Below, one piece after another: positions 6,578 through 11,635 of a stretch of 11,635 nucleotides of DNA. This DNA is from DATKZB01 sp035528235 (GTDB lineage: Bacteria; Planctomycetota; Phycisphaerae; FEN-1346): NCBI GenBank assembly GCA_035528235.1, contig DATKZB010000114.1, forward strand, positions 1 through 11,635, in the 5' to 3' direction. The position numbers were made by a program, and so were the translations under genes. The notes beneath the pieces were generated by a model that saw nothing but the letters and a program-made list of their open reading frames with translations, made no database searches and had not been told where the DNA came from. How positions within the stretch are numbered: the first letter of the stretch is position 1; every line of letters starts with the position of its first letter.

Positions 6578-6607
6578 TTGACAGCAGGCCCCAAACGGAG
6601 TAACAAT
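6578..6607 (+). promoter_or_regulatory. Sigma-70-type promoter of the restriction-modification module
   Basis: A perfect -35 TTGACA (6578-6583) is followed after 17 or 18 bases by TAACAA or AACAAT (6601-6607), the latter matching four of six -10 positions. Transcription would begin near 6613-6615. This puts the TTG at 6619 almost at the transcript end and favours a later methyltransferase start. Confidence 0.5.
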
Positions 6608-6711
6608 GCGCCCTGCCGTTGAAAACTCCACCAGCATACCGTAGAATTCTAGGTGATTCTGCAGTCACTGGTGATGTGCCGTTAGATCCCACGGTCGGAC
6701 GCGGTGAAAGC

Positions 6712-7734
6712 ATGGGCAGGCAAGCTGACATTGTAGCCTTCGGCAAGTCTCCGAGAGAAACCGTGTTGCGGGAGTTCGCCCCCGCGAGCCTGAAGCTTTT
6801 GCGCGAATCGCAGAGAGCGATTCCTAAGCTGGCCAAGGATGAAGTCGCGACCCGTGAAATTGAGAGGGTCTTGCCGACTCTGCCGACCGTGCACCAAATG
6901 CGCCGTGCCGATGCGAGAGAGATGGACTTCCTGCCAGCCGAGAGTGTCCACCTTGTCTTGACTTCGCCCCCGTATTGGACCTTGAAGCAATACAACGAGC
7001 GCGAAGGCCAGCTTGGGAGCGTGGATGACTACGACAGTTTCTTGGCCGAGATTGACCGGGTTTGGGCGCACTGTTTTCGGGTTCTGGTTCCTGGCGGTCG
7101 GCTTGTTTGCGTTGTGGGCGATGTCTGTCTTTCGCGCCGCAAGAACAACGGTCGGCATACGGTGGTTCCGCTTCACGCTTCGATTCAAGAGCACTGCCGG
7201 GGGATCGGCTTCGACAACCTGGCCCCGATTATCTGGTACAAGATCGCGAACGCCACGCTGGAGGCTTCCGGCAATGGGGGCGGCTTCCTTGGCAAGCCCT
7301 ACGAACCCAACGCCGTAATCAAAAATGACATTGAATTCATCCTGATGGAACGCAAGCCGGGGGGATACCGAAGCCCTGGCTTTCTTGAACGCGCCTTCAG
7401 TGTCATTCCCGATAAATTACACAAGACTTGGTTCCGCCAGATTTGGGCCGATGTCCCAGGCGCTTCGACTCGAAATCACCCTGCACCGTTCCCGCTCAAA
7501 CTTGCAAGCCGCCTTGTTCGCATGTTCAGCTTCGTTGGTGATACGATTCTTGACCCCTTCTTGGGGTCGGGCACTACCAGCTTGGCGGCCTGGCAGACTG
7601 GACGAAACAGCATCGGCGTCGAGGTTGACGAAACCTACCTCAAGCGGGCCGCGCAGCGGTTCCGCGAGCATGCCGATCTGTTGAACAGTCACCATACCCT
7701 TGAGATACTCACTCAGGTGCGCAGATGGGAATAG
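6712..7734 (+). CDS. Beta-class type II DNA amino-methyltransferase (m4C or m6A)
   Basis: This enzyme would methylate an amino group in the site cut by the nuclease encoded next to it. From ATG 6712 it has 340 residues. Motif IV TSPPYW (84-89) comes before the AdoMet-binding motif I DPFLGSGTT (281-289), the beta-class order. The tail of motif I continues as SIGVEVDETYL (300-310) and the motif X-like NHPAPFPLKLASRLV (255-269) precedes it. SPPY is common in N4-cytosine enzymes but also occurs in N6-adenine ones. Start choice: the frame is open from 6604 with TTG 6619 and GTG 6676 as alternatives. ATG 6712 has GGTGA nearby, the promoter makes 6619 unlikely, and codons before 6712 are A/T-ending unlike the rest. 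Base composition is visibly lower in GC than the flanking genes, which suggests transfer. It overlaps the nuclease gene by 10 bases. Confidence 0.85.
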   Translation: MGRQADIVAFGKSPRETVLREFAPASLKLLRESQRAIPKLAKDEVATREIERVLPTLPTVHQMRRADAREMDFLPAESVHLVLTSPPYWTLKQYNEREGQLGSVDDYDSFLAEIDRVWAHCFRVLVPGGRLVCVVGDVCLSRRKNNGRHTVVPLHASIQEHCRGIGFDNLAPIIWYKIANATLEASGNGGGFLGKPYEPNAVIKNDIEFILMERKPGGYRSPGFLERAFSVIPDKLHKTWFRQIWADVPGASTRNHPAPFPLKLASRLVRMFSFVGDTILDPFLGSGTTSLAAWQTGRNSIGVEVDETYLKRAAQRFREHADLLNSHHTLEILTQVRRWE

Positions 7735-8462
7735 ATCTATCCGCGCTGGATCGCATGATGCCGGAGGGCGTCAAGCATTTCTGGAAGGCCCGGACGCGGG
7801 CAGCCGAGGGCCAGAAGGAACGCGGCGTGGCCGATCAAGGCAGCCGTTCCGGCGTGACGGCCGGCAAAAACTTGGACGGCTTCATTGTGATGGTCCGCAA
7901 AATCATCGTGGACAACGGTATCGCCAAGGCGGATGTCTATTGCGATGGGCGAGCCGATGTGACGATCCCCGGTTTCTATCGACCGACGAAGAATTGGGAC
8001 TTGGTGGTTGTGAGCCGAGGCCAGATTGTCGCGGCAATTGAGTTCAAGTCCCAGGTTGGCCCGTCATTCGGCAACAACTTCAACAACCGCGTTGAGGAAG
8101 CCCTTGGCGATGCCGCTGACCTGAATACTGCCTTTCGGGAAGGCGTCTTCGGCGAGAGCGCCAAGCCCTTCGTGGGCTACTTCTTCGTTCTGGAAAAATG
8201 CCCGAAGTCAACCACACCGGTGAAGCTCACTTCGCCGCACTTCCCGGCCATGCCCGAATTCGAGAATACAAGCTACACCGCGCGATACGAAATCCTGTGC
8301 CGCAAGCTGGTGCAAGAGCAGATCTATGACGCGGCCGCCTTGGTGCTAACGGACAGGAGCGCAGCCACGACCGGGGAGTTCGGGACAGCAAGCGAACTGA
8401 CAAGTCCACACCGCTTCGCCGCCACGTTGGCAGGCAAGATTGCCGCGATTGCAGCGGGATAG
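7725..8462 (+). CDS. XhoI/PaeR7I-family type II restriction endonuclease
   Basis: A 245-residue protein that matches the XhoI/PaeR7I nuclease family closely in my memory: RSGVTAGKNLDGFI (41-54), IPGFYRPTKNWDL (81-93), VGPSFGNNFNNRVEEALG (111-128), SPHFPAMPEF (170-179) and SYTARYEILCRKL (183-195). The PD-(D/E)xK core is readable as Asp92 in NWDLVVV and Glu106-Phe-Lys108 in AAIEFKS. XhoI and PaeR7I cut CTCGAG; whether this enzyme does is inferred from family only. Length equals that of XhoI (about 246). The ATG at 7725 overlaps the methyltransferase stop by 10 bases, with AGGTG five bases upstream, so the protective methylase is translated first. Codon use and GC content match the methyltransferase, not the neighbours. 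No sign of truncation or lost catalytic residues. Confidence 0.92.
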   Translation: MGIDLSALDRMMPEGVKHFWKARTRAAEGQKERGVADQGSRSGVTAGKNLDGFIVMVRKIIVDNGIAKADVYCDGRADVTIPGFYRPTKNWDLVVVSRGQIVAAIEFKSQVGPSFGNNFNNRVEEALGDAADLNTAFREGVFGESAKPFVGYFFVLEKCPKSTTPVKLTSPHFPAMPEFENTSYTARYEILCRKLVQEQIYDAAALVLTDRSAATTGEFGTASELTSPHRFAATLAGKIAAIAAG

Positions 8463-8784
8463 GGGGGCGCGTGACCGACAACCCCATGTCCAACATGCCG
8501 GGCCGGATTACCGCGTCGACGGAAATGCTGCAACCGGCCCTGGGCGACCTGCTGCTGACGTGGGCGGCGGCGCCGGAAGCGCCTCGCGTCTGGCAGCATG
8601 GCCCCCTGTGCATCCAGAGGATCGCGCAGCGCCGAGCCGTGTGGCCGGTCTCTCCCGACGCGGACCCCGATGGGGCCGCCGGCACCGCGCCCGCCCCGTC
8701 CGGCCCGGGCCGTCCGTAAGGCCGGCCGATGACGTTCGCGCTACTGCCACGAGCCCCGGCCCCACACGCCCCTGGAAACGCGAA
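8463..8784. other. Non-coding stretch between the nuclease gene and the tRNA terminator region
   Basis: I see no supported gene in these 322 bases. A + strand frame at 8471-8719 (GTG start, 82 residues, Pro/Ala-rich end) begins eight bases after the nuclease stop, but it has no recognisable motif and its composition is that of GC-rich spacer. GC content rises again here, marking the right side of the restriction-modification module. A short palindrome GGCCCGGGCC lies near 8702. Confidence 0.4.
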
Positions 8785-8814
8785 GCAGAGCCAGGCCCGG
8801 AAGCCCGTCTCTGC
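8785..8814 (-). terminator. Possible terminator of the tRNA-Arg transcript
   Basis: Eleven bases behind the tRNA CCA end, GCAGAG and CTCTGC can pair around an 18-base middle that can form a few more pairs. On the - strand it is followed by TTCGCGTTTCC, only a weak T tract. Confidence 0.3.
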
Positions 8815-8824
8815 CGAGGTGGTG

Positions 8825-8901
8825 TGGTGCGCCCGGGGTGACTCGAACACCCGACCTGCGGTTTAGGAAACCGCCACTCTATCCGGCTGAGCTACGGGCG
8901 C
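8825..8901 (-). tRNA. tRNA-Arg (anticodon CCT)
   Basis: The complement folds as a complete cloverleaf. The acceptor stem is GCGCCCG with CGGGCGC, the D stem GCTC with GAGT, the anticodon stem GCGGT with ACCGC around loop TTCCTAA, the T stem GGGTG with CACCC around TTCGAGT, the discriminator base is A and CCA is encoded (8827-8825). The anticodon CCT reads AGG. Its 3' end faces the restriction-modification module, as is common when mobile DNA targets a tRNA gene, but I found no copy of the tRNA 3' end on the far side of the module and no integrase. Confidence 0.97.
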
Positions 8902-8974
8902 AAGACCTGGCCGCGGCTGCCTGGACGGCTTCCCTGAACCCGCCTACCCGTCGGCATCCCGGCCGCAGGTCGGA

Positions 8975-9003
8975 ACTATATCGGGATACGGGGGCACCGT
9001 CAA
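8975..9003 (-). promoter_or_regulatory. Sigma-70 promoter of tRNA-Arg
   Basis: On the - strand TTGACG (9003-8998) and TATAGT (8980-8975) are separated by 17 bases, a near-consensus housekeeping promoter. Transcription should begin near 8967, giving a leader of about 65 bases before the mature tRNA 5' end at 8901. Confidence 0.75.
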
Positions 9004-9375
9004 GGACGATGCGGTCCGCCGACCGGGCACCGCCCTGCAAACGACCTCAGGAGCCGCGGGGGATGGCTTAGCCGGGACGAGTCTTGACCACCGGCTTAGA
9101 CGGCGCGCCGCATTGCACGGGAAGGGGCGCGAGGCCACCACGGGACGTGGATCGCAGCGCTACGGAAGGCATAGGGGGCAGCGGGTACGCCGCGGAACGG
9201 TCCCACCCCATCCAGCGCAAGGGACCACCCGTCGTTGTACGATAGGCTGCCCCCCGCCCGGTCGCCTCCGATTGGTGCAGACTCCCTATTCAGCTTAACA
9301 AGACCCCATCCATCCCGGGCACTTAGGAAAGTCCTGATTTCGGGGTTCGAGAAACCTGAATCCGTCGAGAGGCCG
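9004..9375. other. Non-coding spacer
   Basis: I find no supported gene here. Open frames on both strands are short, motif-free and Arg/Pro/Ala-rich. A less GC-rich patch at about 9285-9355 contains a small hairpin AGGA-aag-TCCT near 9327 but no convincing RNA gene. Confidence 0.5.
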
Positions 9376-9432
9376 CCAGCCGCGAGCGCCGCCAGCCCCA
9401 AGCGTTGCTAGCCGCGAGCCCAAGCGAGCGGC
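9376..9432. repeat. Short direct repeats AGCCGCGAGC
   Basis: AGCCGCGAGC occurs at 9378-9387 and again at 9410-9419. The second copy is followed by CCAAGCGAGCGGC, which can pair partly with it (GCCGC with GCGGC). Such CGCGAGC/GCGAGCGG strings look like a dispersed genomic repeat rather than coding DNA. Confidence 0.5.
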
Positions 9433-9458
9433 ACCGTTGGGCTGGGCAACCTGGTGCT

Positions 9459-9479
9459 GGTGCGTGCGGAGCACGCACC
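9459..9479. repeat. Perfect hairpin GGTGCGTGC-gga-GCACGCACC
   Basis: A nine-base-pair perfect stem with a three-base loop lies 41 bases past the stop of the response regulator gene. No T run follows on the - strand, so it is not a standard intrinsic terminator, though it could protect or end the two-component transcript. The following CCTACGG resembles dispersed repeats I associate with planctomycetes. Confidence 0.6.
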
Positions 9480-9520
9480 CTACGGCTCCGCGGGCTTCGC
9501 GGTTAGGCAGGGTCGCAGTA

Positions 9521-10174
9521 TCAGTTGTCCAGCGAGGTCAGCCCCTCGCGGACGGCGAACTTGGTCAGTTCGGCGACGCTCTCGATGCCGAGCGTCTGCA
9601 TGACCTGGAGGCGATGGGTCTCGATGGTCTTGGGGCTGACGTGCAGGTGGGCGGCCATCCGTTTCGTGGTCCACCCCTCGGCCACGAGTTGAAGGACCTC
9701 GCGCTGCCGGGGTGTCAGGGCGGCGACGACCGAGCCTGTCGGCGGCCGGTCGCCCTGGACGAAACCCTCGACCACGTCGCCCGCGACGGCGGGGCTGAGG
9801 TAGGTTCCCCCGGCGGCCACCGCCCGGACGGCCCGGGCCAGTTCGTCGAACGCGCTCTCCTTCAGGAGGTACCCCAAAGCACCGGCGCGAAGCATCTCGG
9901 CCACGAACCGCCTGTCGGAGTGCATCGACAGGGCAACCACCCTGGCCGCCGGCACGCGCGACGCGATCTGGCGCGTGGCCTCTATGCCGTTCAGGTCGGG
10001 CATGCTGACGTCCATGACGACGACGTCGGGCGCGAGTTCCCTGGCCAGGCGGACGGCCTCGCGGCCGTTCGCGGCCTCGCCCACGACCTTCATGCCGCGC
10101 TCCTTCTCGATGAGGGAACGCAGGCCTTCGCGGATAATCTGGTGATCGTCGACAAGCAGGATCTTAAGGTCCAT
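9521..10174 (-). CDS. NarL/FixJ-family response regulator with LuxR-type HTH
   Basis: A 217-residue DNA-binding response regulator. The receiver domain (2-118) shows the acidic pair Asp9-Asp10 in LLVDDH, the phosphorylation site Asp55 in VVVMDVSMPDLNG, Ser83 in ALSMHSD and Lys105 in GYLLKES. The LuxR-type helix-turn-helix (about 152-213) shows LTPRQREVLQLVAEG, TTKRMAAHLHVSPKTIETH and LGIESVAELTKFAVREG. I start at ATG 10174, with GGAGG seven bases upstream; the 69 residues that the open frame adds before it are an out-of-frame reading of the kinase gene. It overlaps the sensor kinase gene by 11 bases, so the two are translationally coupled and almost certainly partners. Target genes are not evident, as no nearby operator was recognised. 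Confidence 0.95.
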   Translation of the reverse strand: MDLKILLVDDHQIIREGLRSLIEKERGMKVVGEAANGREAVRLARELAPDVVVMDVSMPDLNGIEATRQIASRVPAARVVALSMHSDRRFVAEMLRAGALGYLLKESAFDELARAVRAVAAGGTYLSPAVAGDVVEGFVQGDRPPTGSVVAALTPRQREVLQLVAEGWTTKRMAAHLHVSPKTIETHRLQVMQTLGIESVAELTKFAVREGLTSLDN

Positions 10175-11495
10175 CCCGACCCTCCGCCTCCGACCGGCCC
10201 CCGGCCTCCAGCGGCGCCACGAGCGTGGCGCGGGTGCCTCGGCCCTGCGCGGACTCGATGACGAATCGCCCGCCCAGATAATCCAATCGCTCCCGAATGG
10301 CAAAGAGTCCGAATCCCTCGCAGCGGCCGGCGGCGGCCGCCGGTTCGGCCGGGTCGAACCCCACGCCGTCGTCCTCGACAAGCACCCGGATCCTGTCGCC
10401 GTCCCTGTCGACCGAAATCCTCACGTGCCGCGCCCAGGCGTGTTTGGCCACGTTGTGCAGCAACTCGCGGACCGACCGGAACAAGGCCACGCGGACGTCC
10501 TCGCGGAGCGGTTTCGGGCGGCCGTCGTCGTCGAGCGTCACTCGAACGCCGTGCTGGGCCTGGGTGCGCTCGGCCAGCCACTCCAAGGCCGCCTCGAACC
10601 CGAGTTCGTACAGGACGGGAGGGCTGAGGTCGAACGTCAGGGCCCGGGCCTGGCCGAGGGCCTGCTCCACCAGGGCGCCGGCCTCGGCCAGGATCGGTCC
10701 CGCCTCATCCGATGCCGTCGCGCGCAGCGCCTGGAGTTTCATCCGGGCCACCGCCAGAAGGGGTGCCAGGCCGTCGTGGAGGCTGGCGGCCAGGTGTCGG
10801 CGTTCCCGCTCGGCGGCCTGGTCGAGTTCGGACGCCAGGTGCCGCAGACGCTGCTGGTCGCGGTGGACCTGCTGCTCGGCCTCTCGGCGTTTCGTGGTGT
10901 CCTCGGCCATCGCGATGAACGAGCGGAACCCGCCGTCGCGGCGACGAACGACCGAGACAGCCGTCTCGGCCCACACCACGCCCCTGCCCTTGGCGACGTA
11001 GCGTTTCGTCGCGCGGAAGTGGTCTCGCTTTCCCCGGCGTAGTTCTTCGACCAGGTCGAGGCACCCCTTGACATCATCGGGGTGCGTGAAATCGGCGAAG
11101 GTCATCCGCCGCAGTTCGTCCTCGGTGTAGCCGAGCATCTCCTGGAAAACCCGGTTGACGTGGGTGGGCCTGCCGTCCCAGTCCGACGTCAGGATACCGA
11201 TGGGGGCGGACTCGAAGAGGACCCGGAAGAAGTGCATGCTCTCCAGGAGTTCTTCCTCGGCCTGCTTGCGGTCGTCGGTCCCCTGCGGCGGACAGGGCGG
11301 CGCCGGCGCGGAGGCCCCCCGGGCTCGCTCGCACGACTCTCGGACCACCAGCGTCCGGATGGAACGCTTGCTTCCTGCCCATGCAGCCCATCCTGCAGCG
11401 CAGGCGCCGCACGACGACCAAGCCCAGCCGAGCGACACACCACGGCCCCCGCCGAACACTATGTATAACCACGACGCCTCGCTTGGGGACCCCAA
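10164..11495 (-). CDS. PAS-domain sensor histidine kinase (HisKA_3, NarX/DesK-type)
   Basis: A 443-residue kinase. A PAS domain (about 88-205) has FFRVLFESAPIGILTSDWDG, FQEMLGYTEDELRRMTFADFTHPDD (in pieces) and the PAC end FIAMAEDTTKRREAEQQ. A coiled linker leads to the HisKA_3 dimer/phosphoacceptor helix ERERRHLAASLHDGLAPLL with His240. The HATPase_c domain has N-box ELLHNVAKHA (Asn348), G1 DDGVGFD and G2 GFGLFAIRERL. It phosphorylates the coupled NarL-type regulator. No clear membrane anchor: residues 20-41 are only mildly hydrophobic. TTG 11495 has GGAG six bases upstream, but residues 1-70 look unlike conserved protein. TDDRKQAEEELLES (73-86) looks like the tail that normally follows a PAS domain, so the N-terminus may be truncated or the true start later. 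The frame is open upstream only to a TGA inside the insertion-sequence end. Confidence 0.88.
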   Translation of the reverse strand: MGSPSEASWLYIVFGGGRGVSLGWAWSSCGACAAGWAAWAGSKRSIRTLVVRESCERARGASAPAPPCPPQGTDDRKQAEEELLESMHFFRVLFESAPIGILTSDWDGRPTHVNRVFQEMLGYTEDELRRMTFADFTHPDDVKGCLDLVEELRRGKRDHFRATKRYVAKGRGVVWAETAVSVVRRRDGGFRSFIAMAEDTTKRREAEQQVHRDQQRLRHLASELDQAAERERRHLAASLHDGLAPLLAVARMKLQALRATASDEAGPILAEAGALVEQALGQARALTFDLSPPVLYELGFEAALEWLAERTQAQHGVRVTLDDDGRPKPLREDVRVALFRSVRELLHNVAKHAWARHVRISVDRDGDRIRVLVEDDGVGFDPAEPAAAAGRCEGFGLFAIRERLDYLGGRFVIESAQGRGTRATLVAPLEAGGRSEAEGRDGP

Positions 11496-11541
11496 AATCC
11501 TCTCCCCGGCGCCGGGGGCCCGGCAGGCACAAGCCAGCGGC

Positions 11542-11635
11542 TGTCAACGCAAAGTAGAAATGTCCTCTTTCCCGCAAAGTAGGAATGTCCGCTTTTTCTG
11601 GAAGGGTTGACGCCACGGGTGGTCCTTGGCGGGGC
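11542..11635. mobile_element. Probable end of an insertion sequence (IS21- or IS481-like)
   Basis: TGTCAACG at 11542 is followed by two tandem copies of an 18-base motif, CGCAAAGTAGAAATGTCC (11548-11565) and CGCAAAGTAGGAATGTCC (11573-11590), 25 bases apart, each followed by a T-rich stretch. Short repeated transposase-binding motifs inside a TG-starting end are typical of IS21-family elements, and I recall AAAGTAGAAATGTCC at such ends. The transposase genes would lie to the right, outside the window. The local composition is more A/T-rich than the kinase gene. Confidence 0.5.

Noticed and set aside
8471..8719. Small + strand frame behind the nuclease gene
   Set aside because: Close spacing is suggestive, but the 82-residue product has no recognisable motif, ends in Pro/Ala-rich sequence and an equally open frame exists on the other strand.
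8825..8860. tRNA-Arg 3' end as a proven attachment site
   Set aside because: I searched by eye near 6500-6620 for a matching copy and found none; there is also no integrase gene.
9096..9401. 101-residue - strand frame in the spacer right of the tRNA
   Set aside because: No motif, no convincing ribosome site, and typical GC-rich spacer composition.
10175..10381. N-terminal extension of the response regulator frame
   Set aside because: It lies within the kinase ATPase domain in another frame; ATG 10174 has GGAGG and gives the normal receiver start.
11548..11590. Tandem motif as the start of a CRISPR array
   Set aside because: Only two short copies seven bases apart, with no spacer-length unique sequence.

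Overview
The window is GC-rich bacterial chromosome (roughly two thirds G+C by eye). It carries protein-coding genes on both strands, a tRNA gene, one restriction-modification pair and several non-coding hairpin repeats. The hairpin types (arms of the GTAGCGCGGGGG / TTTACCCCCCGCG kind, GGTGCGTGC-gga-GCACGCACC, AGCCGCGAGC copies) and the gene content remind me of Planctomycetota genomes. That assignment is inference from memory and is weak.

Left part (1-6350): glycan and cell-surface biosynthesis. A truncated unidentified gene end (1-141) overlaps the start of a membrane protein of the flippase-like/lysylphosphatidylglycerol-synthase-TM family (138-1100, + strand). Convergent to it, on the - strand and read right to left, lie a NeuD/PglD-type sugar O/N-acyltransferase (6346-5645), a HisH-like glutamine amidotransferase (5648-5031), a HisF-like barrel protein (4907-4146), an N-acetyl-sugar amidotransferase of the WbpG/PseA type (3705-2428) and a GT-B glycosyltransferase (2396-1086). 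HisH, HisF and the amidotransferase together are the known set that converts an N-acetyl group on a sugar into an acetamidino group: HisH releases ammonia from glutamine, the HisF-like partner conducts it, and the PP-loop enzyme uses it on an activated sugar. The HisF copy has lost catalytic Asp11, so it should not work in histidine synthesis. A nested inverted-repeat element (3863-4117) sits between hisF and the amidotransferase, and a good extended -10 promoter follows it.

Middle part (about 6520-8820): a visibly less GC-rich, probably acquired, type II restriction-modification module on the + strand. It has a palindrome, a TTGACA-type promoter, a beta-class DNA amino-methyltransferase (TSPPYW) and, overlapping it by 10 bases, a XhoI/PaeR7I-family endonuclease. 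It ends near a tRNA-Arg(CCT) gene (8901-8825, - strand) that has its own promoter.

Right part (8902-11635): about 600 bases of non-coding DNA with small hairpin repeats, then a - strand two-component pair. The pair is a PAS-HisKA_3-HATPase sensor kinase (11495-10164) overlapping a NarL/FixJ response regulator (10174-9521). The last ~95 bases hold two tandem copies of an 18-base motif behind TGTCAA, which look like the end of an insertion sequence (IS21-like or IS481-like) lying just upstream of the kinase.

The most interesting items are the XhoI-type nuclease paired with a methyltransferase of an unexpected class, the catalytically altered HisF of the acetamidino module, the nested inverted repeat that splits that gene run, and the kinase whose reading frame begins at an insertion-sequence edge.
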